In this document: positions 1-6,625 of the stretch, piece after piece
Layout of the letters: the number at the start of each line of letters is the position of its first letter
Position numbering within the stretch: the first letter of the stretch is position 1
Source: CAYVMN01 sp964452575
Lineage (GTDB): Bacteria; Desulfobacterota; DSM-4660; Desulfatiglandales; Desulfatiglandaceae
Direction of reading: 5' to 3'
NCBI GenBank assembly: GCA_964452575.1
Contig: CAYVMN010000124.1
Location: forward strand, 1 to 14,108
Length of the DNA stretch: 14,108 nt
The notes under the pieces: generated by a model
Told to the model about the DNA's origin: nothing
Seen by the model: only the letters and a program-made list of their open reading frames with translations
The model's database searches: none
Made by a program: the position numbers and the translations under genes

Positions 1-20
1 TTTACGTCCTTTGGAAAAAA

Positions 21-63
21 GACCCTCACGGTCCTCCCTCCGGGCCGGAGGCTGCTTTTCTTT
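21..63 (+). terminator. Putative rho-independent terminator ahead of the catabolic cluster
   Basis: CCTCCGG (37-43) and CCGGAGG (45-51) form a perfect inverted repeat, in practice a 5-bp stem with a GGGCC loop, followed by CTGCTTTTCTTT. This fits a terminator for a + strand gene left of the window. A second small stem, GACC (21-24) with GGTC (30-33), is preceded by an A run at 15-20, so on the minus strand it would be followed by six U residues. The region may therefore stop transcription in both directions. Judged by eye only; no folding energy was computed. Confidence 0.45.
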
Positions 64-89
64 CAAAACGCTAAAGTGTTACAAGAAGA

Positions 90-107
90 CATAATAGTCC
101 ACCGGTG
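90..107 (+). promoter_or_regulatory. Weak candidate promoter/operator for the catabolic cluster
   Basis: A -10-like CATAAT lies at 90-95 and is followed after 4 bp by the perfect 8-bp palindrome CACCGGTG (100-107). A palindrome around the start point would be a sensible operator, for example for the GntR-type regulator encoded at 4638-5321. No convincing -35 box is seen at the right distance (TTTCAA at 61-66 is too far), and no known FadR-family operator is matched. Inference only. Confidence 0.2.
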
Positions 108-140
108 AATAAGGCATTTGACGGGATAGACAGCGAAGTG

Positions 141-196
141 GGACATCGGACTTTGGACATTGGACATTGGACTTAGGACTTCGGACTTCAGACAAG
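141..196 (+). repeat. 7-bp tandem repeat (GGACWTN) abutting the first gene
   Basis: Seven consecutive in-phase heptamers start at 141, 148, 155, 162, 169, 176 and 183: GGACATC, GGACTTT, GGACATT, GGACATT, GGACTTA, GGACTTC and GGACTTC. A decayed eighth unit, AGACAAG, starts at 190. The array ends inside the Shine-Dalgarno sequence (194-199) of the first gene. It contains a TTG at 167 that is in frame with that gene, but reading through the array as protein gives an unlikely N terminus. Confidence 0.9.
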
Positions 197-205
197 GAGC
201 GACAA

Positions 206-667
206 GTGAATCAGAAGGAAAGTTCGAACCAAGAGAGGCCGGAATTGGTTTTTGCGGAACTTAAGGAGGGAAGGACCTTTCGAACACTGCAATATAGGGT
301 CACGGAAGATCTTGTTGAGGAATATATGGCGGCTGTGGGGGATCGGCATCCCCTTTATTGGGATGAGATCTATGCCAAGGACGGTCCTTTTGGGGCCCTG
401 ATCGCGCCGCCGGGGCTGGCCGCCATCTATTCGCGCCTGTCCTACCTTCAAGATCATTCCATGCCATCGGGCGGGGTCCTGGCCAAGCAGGAGTTTGAGT
501 TCAGCGGTCCCGTTCGCATCGGTGAGACCCTGAGGGTAACGGCGCGGGTGGTTGAGCGTTTCATTGATAAGAAACAGAGGAAAAGGGTCAATTTTCTCAT
601 AGAGGCCAAAAATCAAGGGGGCGACCCCGTCAGCATTACCAGGCTCTATGCCATATGGCCCAAGTGA
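206..667 (+). CDS. MaoC/FAS1-like hotdog dehydratase, probable non-catalytic subunit
   Basis: A single hotdog-fold protein of 153 residues related to MaoC-type (R)-enoyl-CoA hydratases and the FAS1-like dehydratase domain. The GTG start at 206 is preferred because AAGGAG (194-199) sits 6 nt upstream; an in-frame TTG at 167 lies inside the tandem repeat and has no ribosome site. The hydratase motif region reads GDRHPLYWD at residues 45-53. Asp46 is kept, but the Asn and catalytic His of the usual GDxNPxH are His48 and Tyr51, so the subunit alone is probably inactive. A catalytic partner follows 32 bp downstream. In known heteromeric hydratases (mycobacterial HadAB/HadBC, ChsH1-ChsH2) one subunit is likewise degenerate and shapes the acyl pocket. 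The family is reasonably sure; the non-catalytic role is inferred. Confidence 0.82.
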   Translation: MNQKESSNQERPELVFAELKEGRTFRTLQYRVTEDLVEEYMAAVGDRHPLYWDEIYAKDGPFGALIAPPGLAAIYSRLSYLQDHSMPSGGVLAKQEFEFSGPVRIGETLRVTARVVERFIDKKQRKRVNFLIEAKNQGGDPVSITRLYAIWPK

Positions 668-699
668 AGATTGAATCAAACGAGGAGGTCCCGTGAGCG

Positions 700-1125
700 A
701 TGGAAGAAGGACTTAGCACCGGAGAGGTACTGCCATCCATTGAAAAGCGGGTTGATCAGGAGAGGATCTTGGCGTGGGCCGGGGTATCGGGGGATTTCAA
801 TCGACTTCATGTTGACCCGGAGTATGCCAGGGAGACGCCCTTCAAAGGCACTGTGGCGCACGGCCCCATGGCCCTGGCCTTCCTGAACCAGCTGATGGTG
901 GAGTGTTTCGGTGAGGGCTGGATCGTGGGGGGGAAGCTGCTGGACGTGAGATTTGTGGCCCCCATCCGGCCGGGTGACACCATAACTATCGGGGGGAGCG
1001 TTAAAAACGTATACCATGAGGGTGATGATAAGTTCGCTGAATGCGACCTCTTTATTGAGAAGCGAGGCGGAGAGAAGGCCGTGGTGGGACGCTCTATCGG
1101 TAGGATCGTGAGGCCGCGGTCATGA
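700..1125 (+). CDS. MaoC-family (R)-specific enoyl-CoA hydratase, catalytic subunit
   Basis: A 141-residue single hotdog protein with an intact hydratase-2 motif, SGDFNRLHVDP at residues 30-40. Asp32, Asn34 and His37 match the catalytic residues of MaoC/PhaJ-type hydratases, and GTVAHGP (50-56) follows as expected. It should add water reversibly to a trans-2-enoyl-CoA. The ribosome site GAGGAGGT (682-689) lies 10 nt upstream. A GTG at 693 is in another frame and closes at once. The stop overlaps the next gene by 4 bases (ATGA, 1122-1125), pointing to translational coupling with the CoA-transferase. It probably works as a heteromer with the degenerate hotdog protein just upstream. The true substrate is unknown. 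Confidence 0.88.
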   Translation: MEEGLSTGEVLPSIEKRVDQERILAWAGVSGDFNRLHVDPEYARETPFKGTVAHGPMALAFLNQLMVECFGEGWIVGGKLLDVRFVAPIRPGDTITIGGSVKNVYHEGDDKFAECDLFIEKRGGEKAVVGRSIGRIVRPRS

Positions 1126-2393
1126 AGACGGAGAGAACGGCGGCGGTCGTAACCGCTGAAGAGGCGATCCGGAATATCCGGTCAGGTCACCGGATCGTGC
1201 TGCCCCTTTGCTGCGGATTGCCCCAGACCCTTGTGGATGCCCTACTAGCAGACCATCAGCGTCTGAGGGACGTGGAGATCGTGAGCGGACTCCAGATCAT
1301 ATATCCCTTTCTGGAAGAGGGGCTTGAGAATTCCTTCTCTTATAGGACCTGGCAGTGTGCCCCGCCCATCCGGCACTATCTCAAAAAGGGGACTGTCAAA
1401 TACATTCCCATGCGACAGGGAGATGCAATGAAGGTCTTCTCTAAGGGAGGTCCATGGCCCGTTGAGGTGGCCATGATTCAGGTTTCGACACCGGACAGCC
1501 ATGGGTTCTGCAGCCTCGGGGTCTCCATCGGCCATTCGCTTCCCTTGGCACTCCAGGCCGATCTGGTAATTGCAGAGGTCAATGAACAGATGCCCCGGGT
1601 CCTAGGAAACGCCTTTATTCATCTTTCTCAGATCGATTTTGTCGTCAAATCGGACAGGGGGCTCCTCGAGTACCCCTCGGCGGGGAAGCCCGAAGAGAAG
1701 GAGATTGTCATCGGGAAGTACGTGGCAGATCTTATCCCGGACAGGGCTACCCTTCAGATCGGCATCGGTTCCATCCCAGAGGCGATACTGGATAGCCTGA
1801 AAGACAAGAGGGATCTCCGATTTTTTGCCATGGGGGTCGACAAGATTGTAGATATGGTGGAGTCGGGTGTGGTTACGCCTGGGGGGGAGCCGAAGATCAG
1901 GGTCACCGAGATCCTCGGAACGCAGAGGCTCTTTGATTTTGTCCACAACAATCCCATGGTGGAAGGAAGGCCCTTGCCGGATACCATCAACCCCAGGGTT
2001 GTCGCCGAGATCCCCAGGTTTTGCTCGATCATCTCTGCTATCGAACTGGATCTGACTGGCCAGATCAACGCCGAGACGGTCAAGGGACGACAGCTCAGCG
2101 CCATCGGCGGGAGCTTCGACTTTGTTCAAGGGGCCCTTTTTTCGAGTCAGGGACGCTCGATCATTGCCATGACCTCCACGACCCCTGACGAAAAGATCTC
2201 GCGTATCGTCCCCCAACTGCCGCCCGGTTCAGCCGTAACCACCCCCAGGCATTCGGTGCAGTACGTGGTCACCGAATACGGCGTGGCCGAGATCTGGGGG
2301 AGGTCTCTGAGGGAACGGGCCGATGCCCTCATCGAGGTGGCCCATCCCAAGTTCCGGGACGAACTTGCAGATGCTGCAAACCTTTTCTTCTAA
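1122..2393 (+). CDS. Acetyl-CoA hydrolase/transferase family CoA-transferase (4-hydroxybutyrate CoA-transferase-like)
   Basis: A 423-residue protein of the Cat1/AbfT family, near the usual 430-440, which moves CoA between an acyl-CoA donor and a free carboxylate. Family landmarks are visible: GIGSIPEAIL (214-223), NNPMVE (276-281), SAIELDLTGQINAE (305-318), the GG..DF stretch near 329-334, and the C-terminal VTEYGVAEIWGRSLRERA (383-400) followed by AHPKFRDEL. Where AbfT has its catalytic glutamate (recalled as IHSEM, Glu238), this protein reads LRFFAMGVDKIVDM (232-245), which contains no Glu. It may use another residue, act as a hydrolase or have changed function. It overlaps the upstream hydratase by 4 bp and lies 38 bp before the mutase, so it probably activates the acid used by this pathway. 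Confidence 0.88.
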   Translation: MKTERTAAVVTAEEAIRNIRSGHRIVLPLCCGLPQTLVDALLADHQRLRDVEIVSGLQIIYPFLEEGLENSFSYRTWQCAPPIRHYLKKGTVKYIPMRQGDAMKVFSKGGPWPVEVAMIQVSTPDSHGFCSLGVSIGHSLPLALQADLVIAEVNEQMPRVLGNAFIHLSQIDFVVKSDRGLLEYPSAGKPEEKEIVIGKYVADLIPDRATLQIGIGSIPEAILDSLKDKRDLRFFAMGVDKIVDMVESGVVTPGGEPKIRVTEILGTQRLFDFVHNNPMVEGRPLPDTINPRVVAEIPRFCSIISAIELDLTGQINAETVKGRQLSAIGGSFDFVQGALFSSQGRSIIAMTSTTPDEKISRIVPQLPPGSAVTTPRHSVQYVVTEYGVAEIWGRSLRERADALIEVAHPKFRDELADAANLFF

Positions 2394-2431
2394 AGAATTT
2401 ACACCTCAGGGGAGAATCTTGACTTGCTGAT

Positions 2432-4099
2432 ATGATGGGGGAATTCATGAAGGAGATGCAAGAACTCAAAGAGGCGCTCGAAAAATGGGAGGCTGAAAAA
2501 GAGATAGGCTCCCTGCCGACGGCAGAGAGCGAACTGCGTCGGCCTTTAAAGGTGGTCTATACGCCGATGGACGTTTCCGAAGAAGGGTATCTGGAGAAGA
2601 TCGGCCTTCCCGGCGAATACCCCTATACCCGGGGGGTGTACCCGGGGATGTATCGAGTTCGGCCCTGGGCCATGCGCCTCTATTCGGGGTTCGGGACGGC
2701 CGAGGATACCAACGAAAGGTGGAAGTTCCTCCTCGAGAGCGGAAATAACGGCGTTGCCTGTGCCTTTGATCTCGCTACCCAATTGGGCCTGGATTCGGAT
2801 AGCCCGGAGGCCGAGGATGAGGTGGGTCGTGTGGGAGTGGCCATCGACACGATCAGAGACATGGAGATCCTTTACAAGGACCTGCCTCTTGACCGGATTG
2901 TTTCATCCTTTAATATCAATGCCCCTGCTGCGATCATCCTGGCCATGTATATCGCCCTGGGAGAAAGGGAGGGGGTTCCGCCTGAATGTCTCCGGGGTAC
3001 ATTATCTAACGACATCCTGTGCGAATATGTCTCACGGGGCATGTGGGTATTTTCAGCCGGGCCGGCCCTGAGGCTGACGACCGATGTGGTAGAATACTGC
3101 ACCCGCAACATGCCCAAGTTCTATCCCTTCAACATTCGGGGAATCATCATGAGAGAGGCCGGGGCCTCCATGGTCCAGGAGGCCGGTTTTGCCTTTTCCA
3201 ATGCCATTGCCTACATCGAGAGCGCACTGGAGAGAGGCCTCCGTGTGGATGACTTTGCCAACCGCATCAGTTTTTTTTTCTCAACCGGGACACAGATCTT
3301 TGAAGAGGCTGCAAGATACCGGGCTGCAAGGCGACTCTGGGCCAGGCTGATGAAGGAACGGTTCGGCGCAAAGAGGCCCTCCTCAATGCTCTTCCGTTTT
3401 ACCGGGACAGTGGGCGGGAGCTTCTACAGGGCCCAGGAGCCTGAAAACAATCTGATCAGGGGGGCATATGGCCTTCTGGCCAACGTACTCGGGGGTACCC
3501 AGGGCATGCTCCATCCAGCACTGGATGAGCCTTTTGCCATCCCTACGGAAGAGACCGCGAGGCTCGCATTGAGGACCCAGCAGATCTGCGCCTATGAGAC
3601 GGGCGTTACCAAGGTCGTCGATCCCTTGGGAGGATCTTATTATGTGGAGGCCCTAACCGATGAGTTGGAGTCCGAGATCGGGAAGGTGATAGAAGACATC
3701 GACAAGATGGGTGGTGCCATAAGGGCCATCGAAAAGGGGGCTATGCAGAAGGCGATAGCCGACGAGGCCTATCTGGCGGCCATGGAGGAGAAGGAGGGCA
3801 AGCGGATCGTTGTGGGGGTGAACCGATTTCAACAGGAGGCGCCGGCAAAGAAGATGAGGTTCCACAGGTTCGATCCCTCCATGTTTACGCGCCAGGTAGC
3901 CAGGCTCCAAGAGGTGCGGAGCCAAAGGGACAATGATTCGGTCTCACGGATCCTTGGAACGCTTAAAGAGGAGGCTCGCGGCCAGGAGAACCTGATGCCC
4001 TATCTGATCGAGGCAGTCAAGGCCTATGCCTCCGTGGGAGAAATTATGGATACCTTGAGGGAGGTCTTCGGCACATTTCATGAACCCCTTCTGGTCTGA
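2432..4099 (+). CDS. B12-dependent acyl-CoA mutase large subunit, methylmalonyl-CoA mutase-like with altered active site
   Basis: A 555-residue catalytic subunit of the methylmalonyl-CoA mutase family: a TIM barrel without the B12 domain, which is the next gene. Such enzymes use adenosylcobalamin radicals to rearrange acyl-CoA skeletons. Conserved stretches include PYTRGVYPGMYRVRPWAMR (64-82), GTAEDTNER (88-96), AFDLATQ (111-117), NVLGGTQ (351-357) and DPLGGSYYVE (397-406). Against the Propionibacterium enzyme (recalled numbering), Tyr89, Thr195, Arg207, Arg283 and Arg326 are kept as Tyr84, Thr190, Arg202, Arg278 and Arg322. Gln197 becomes Ser192, the Tyr243-His244 pair becomes Ile238-Ile239, His328 becomes Thr324 and Gln330 becomes Thr326. 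Retained Tyr84/Arg202 suggest a carboxylated substrate; the rest suggests a non-standard one. The start is uncertain: ATG 2432 has no good ribosome site, while ATG 2447 has GGGGGA 4 nt before it. Confidence 0.9.
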   Translation: MMGEFMKEMQELKEALEKWEAEKEIGSLPTAESELRRPLKVVYTPMDVSEEGYLEKIGLPGEYPYTRGVYPGMYRVRPWAMRLYSGFGTAEDTNERWKFLLESGNNGVACAFDLATQLGLDSDSPEAEDEVGRVGVAIDTIRDMEILYKDLPLDRIVSSFNINAPAAIILAMYIALGEREGVPPECLRGTLSNDILCEYVSRGMWVFSAGPALRLTTDVVEYCTRNMPKFYPFNIRGIIMREAGASMVQEAGFAFSNAIAYIESALERGLRVDDFANRISFFFSTGTQIFEEAARYRAARRLWARLMKERFGAKRPSSMLFRFTGTVGGSFYRAQEPENNLIRGAYGLLANVLGGTQGMLHPALDEPFAIPTEETARLALRTQQICAYETGVTKVVDPLGGSYYVEALTDELESEIGKVIEDIDKMGGAIRAIEKGAMQKAIADEAYLAAMEEKEGKRIVVGVNRFQQEAPAKKMRFHRFDPSMFTRQVARLQEVRSQRDNDSVSRILGTLKEEARGQENLMPYLIEAVKAYASVGEIMDTLREVFGTFHEPLLV

Positions 4100-4144
4100 G
4101 CAGGGGTGGAATGACAAGGAAAAGGTGAATGGAGGAGAGTCGCT

Positions 4145-4549
4145 GTGGCTCGTAAGGTACGGATTCTGATGGCCAAGCCGGGTCTGGACGGACATGACAG
4201 GGGAGCAAAGGTGATCGCAAGGACCTTTCTCGATCAGGGGATGGAGGTCATCTACACCGGGCTCCACCAGAGCGCCCGTCAGATAGTGAGCGCGGCCATT
4301 CAGGAGGATGTGGATGTCATTGCCCTGAGCATACTCTCTGGGACCCATATGGGCGTGTGCAAAAAGATCCTTGAAGGCCTGCGTCAGGCCGGTGCCCAGG
4401 ACAAGGTCCTGATGGTAGGGGGGACCATCGTGGACGAGGATATGCCGGCTCTCGAGGAGATGGGCGTGGCCAAGGTATTCCCCCCTGGTTCTCCTATCGA
4501 TGCAGGGGCCAATTATCTGAAAGAACTCTTCAAGGGGCGTAGGGATTAG
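4145..4549 (+). CDS. Cobalamin-binding small subunit of the acyl-CoA mutase
   Basis: A 134-residue B12-binding domain of the methylmalonyl-CoA mutase C-terminal type. It has the base-off/His-on signature DGHDRG (15-20) with cobalt-ligating His17, then LSILSGTH (61-68) and MVGGTI (90-95), which line the nucleotide-tail pocket. The GTG start is supported by GGAGGAG (4131-4137), 7 nt upstream. The gene lies 45 bp after the large subunit; together they equal one full mutase chain, the split arrangement common in archaea and many bacteria. All cofactor residues are intact, so the complex should bind B12 even though the large subunit has an altered substrate site. No MeaB-type G-protein chaperone or epimerase is encoded nearby. 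Confidence 0.93.
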   Translation: MARKVRILMAKPGLDGHDRGAKVIARTFLDQGMEVIYTGLHQSARQIVSAAIQEDVDVIALSILSGTHMGVCKKILEGLRQAGAQDKVLMVGGTIVDEDMPALEEMGVAKVFPPGSPIDAGANYLKELFKGRRD

Positions 4550-4637
4550 ACGCCTCTGAGGCCGTTGGGTTTGGGGCCGTAACGAGAAGCAGGGCAAGGG
4601 CCGGTACTAAGACACAAGAAGAGATCTTTAGTTGATC

Positions 4638-5321
4638 ATGACCTCAAAGGGCAACAAAAAGACGGTATTTCAGGAAGAGGTAGACAAGGTCTTGAAGACC
4701 CTTCGAAACGAAATCTACTCCGGCCTCAGACTGCCCCGGGAGCGTCTGGTTGAGAGCTCGTTATCAGAGGCGTTCTCTGTGAGTCGAATGGTGGTGCGAC
4801 AGGTCCTCAGCCAACTGGACGGGGAAGGGCTCGTAACCATTGAACCGTATAAGGGGGCGACGGTGGCCCCGATCTCTATCCATCGCATCTATGAGAGCTA
4901 TGAGATCCTGTCCGTGTTGGAGGGGTTTGCTGCCATGCTGGCGACCGAACGCCTTACTGAAAAGGGTATTGACCGATTGCGAGACATTGTGGCGAAGCAG
5001 AGACAAGTGGATGTGAAGAATGTAAAGGAATGGCAGAACCTGAACTGGGCCTTTCACAAGACATTGAACGTCAAATGTGGGAACGAGAGGTTGATACAAT
5101 TGATTCGGCAGCATGTTCAATTCACCACATACTGGTTCTTGGTCCTGTCTGCACCCGGACGTATTCCAGAGAATATAGAGGAGCACGAGGCCGTTATTGA
5201 AGCCATATCCGAGAGAGACGGTGTAAAGGCGAGACAAATGATAGAGCGTCACATCATGGCCGCGGGTGAATACCTGATGGAACACCTCCAGCGGAGCATG
5301 CCTGCCGGAATGCTCGGCTGA
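4638..5321 (+). CDS. GntR-family transcriptional regulator, FadR (FCD) subfamily
   Basis: A 227-residue DNA-binding regulator. An N-terminal winged helix-turn-helix spans roughly residues 15-75, with LSEAFSVSRMVVRQVLSQLD as the recognition region and a basic wing after GLVTIEPYKG. The C-terminal all-helical FCD domain carries the likely metal and ligand histidines in FHKTL, EEHEAVI and ERHIM, about residues 140, 183 and 205. The usual first FCD aspartate appears to be Asn. The start is either ATG 4638 or TTG 4632; the purine-rich AAGAAGAGA (4616-4624) is better spaced for TTG. Lying between the mutase genes and the acyl-CoA dehydrogenase on the same strand, it is probably the local regulator, sensing an organic acid or CoA ester of the pathway. 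The effector is unknown. Confidence 0.9.
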   Translation: MTSKGNKKTVFQEEVDKVLKTLRNEIYSGLRLPRERLVESSLSEAFSVSRMVVRQVLSQLDGEGLVTIEPYKGATVAPISIHRIYESYEILSVLEGFAAMLATERLTEKGIDRLRDIVAKQRQVDVKNVKEWQNLNWAFHKTLNVKCGNERLIQLIRQHVQFTTYWFLVLSAPGRIPENIEEHEAVIEAISERDGVKARQMIERHIMAAGEYLMEHLQRSMPAGMLG

Positions 5322-5351
5322 TCTTTTCCTGGCTGCCGTAAGCGGCCGACA

Positions 5352-6575
5352 TTGAAGAGAGGCTGGCCTTGGGCCCCATCGCGGTTGGGTCCAACCGGCA
5401 CAACGGAGTGGATTAGGAAAGAGTATAGGCCTAAGCCATTGGAGCCATTTTTCCGACAAGAACATTATATCTTTAAGGCCCAGATCAGACGATTCTGTGA
5501 GACGGAAATCGCCCCTCTGGTGGACGCGGCTGAACGGACGCAGACCTTCCCCCGCCACCTGTTCCGTCGAATGGGAGAACTGGGCTATCTTTGCGTCCGA
5601 TATCCCGAGGAATACGGCGGAGTGGGGGCCGATAAAATCACTGAGGTGATCCTGAGGGAGGAGCTTTCCAGGGTATGTCAGGGGATCGCAAGCTCCCTTT
5701 CGGGACACAGCCACCTGGCCACCTTTCCCATCTATCGCATGGGAACCGAGGCGCAGAAGCAGTCCTATCTGGTTCCAGCCATTAAGGGGGAAAAGATCGG
5801 TTCTTTTGCCCTGACCGAGCCGGATGCGGGATCGGATACGAAATCTATCCGGAGCACCGCAACGCTCGATGGTAATCATTACACATTGAAGGGCTCCAAG
5901 ACCTTCATTACCAACGCCCCCATTGCCGATTTTTTGCTTGTCGCAGCCTATACCGAACCATCCAAAGGTTACCACGGTATCAGTCTTTTTATCGTGGACC
6001 AGGGGGCGCCCGGTATGAGGATCAGCAAGCTGGATAAAGAGGGAATAAGGTCCTCTGATACGGGGGAGATCGGTTTCGAAGACTGTCGGGTTCCTAGGGG
6101 GCATCTTCTCGGCGAACGAGAGGGAAATTTCAACCTGATCATGGAGACCTTAAGTGAAGGCCGGATCGGGGTGTCGGCCAACATGGTGGGTCTCGCACAG
6201 GCTGCCTATGAGTCGGCCCTGCGGTATGCAAAGGAACGGATACAGTTCGGAAGGCCGATCGGGAAATTTCAGGCCATATCCCACAAACTCGCCGATATGG
6301 CCACCAACATTCAGGCGGCCCGACTCATGGTATTGTCTGCGGCATACCTCCTGGACCAGGGCAGTCCCTGCACCTTCGAGGCATCCGCCTGCAAGCTTTT
6401 TGCCTCGGAGACTGCCGTCAAGACCGCCCGTGAGGCGATCCAGATCCATGGAGGATACGGTATTATGAGCGAATATCCGGTGTTTAGATATCTCAGGGAT
6501 GCCCTTGTATATACCATCGGCGAGGGAACGTCCGAGATCCAGCGAAACATTATTGCCAAAGAGATCGGGCTATAG
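5352..6575 (+). CDS. Acyl-CoA dehydrogenase
   Basis: An FAD-dependent acyl-CoA dehydrogenase of up to 407 residues. It introduces an alpha,beta double bond into an acyl-CoA and passes electrons to electron-transferring flavoprotein. Signatures seen are PEEYGG (85-90), ALTEPDAGSD (153-162), ERIQFGRPIG (295-304), QIHGGYG (364-370) and GEGTSEIQR (390-398), with Glu391 in the place of the catalytic base. The start is poorly defined: the frame opens at TTG 5352 without a ribosome site, the first residues look unlike the family, and TTG 5439 (PLEPFFRQEH...) gives a more typical N terminus. With the two MaoC subunits upstream it forms an oxidation plus hydration pair. Methylsuccinyl-CoA-type, isobutyryl-CoA-type or other branched substrates are all possible. 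Confidence 0.93.
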   Translation: MKRGWPWAPSRLGPTGTTEWIRKEYRPKPLEPFFRQEHYIFKAQIRRFCETEIAPLVDAAERTQTFPRHLFRRMGELGYLCVRYPEEYGGVGADKITEVILREELSRVCQGIASSLSGHSHLATFPIYRMGTEAQKQSYLVPAIKGEKIGSFALTEPDAGSDTKSIRSTATLDGNHYTLKGSKTFITNAPIADFLLVAAYTEPSKGYHGISLFIVDQGAPGMRISKLDKEGIRSSDTGEIGFEDCRVPRGHLLGEREGNFNLIMETLSEGRIGVSANMVGLAQAAYESALRYAKERIQFGRPIGKFQAISHKLADMATNIQAARLMVLSAAYLLDQGSPCTFEASACKLFASETAVKTAREAIQIHGGYGIMSEYPVFRYLRDALVYTIGEGTSEIQRNIIAKEIGL

Positions 6576-6625
6576 GCGCAAAGTATTTTACATCGGTCTA
6601 TATCGGGTGCGGGGCATCCCAATTT

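Noticed and set aside
141..196. CRISPR-like or phage attachment repeat
   Set aside because: The 7-bp units are directly adjacent without spacers; this is a simple tandem repeat.
1602..2216. Minus-strand frame of 204 codons inside the CoA-transferase gene
   Set aside because: Opposite strand of a strongly conserved protein family, with no ribosome site or motif of its own.
2432..4549. Isobutyryl-CoA mutase or ethylmalonyl-CoA mutase as a direct name for the B12 enzyme
   Set aside because: Isobutyryl-CoA mutase replaces the equivalents of Tyr84 and Arg202, which are kept here, and both types keep the Tyr-His pair that is missing here.
3944..4597. Minus-strand frame of 217 codons over the mutase end and the B12-binding subunit
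   Set aside because: Antisense shadow of two well-supported genes; the product is compositionally odd and lacks motifs.
4764..6104. Long minus-strand open frame (446 codons) opposite the regulator and acyl-CoA dehydrogenase genes
   Set aside because: Its translation shows no recognisable domain and lies opposite two genes with clear family motifs in the other direction; a high-GC antisense artefact.
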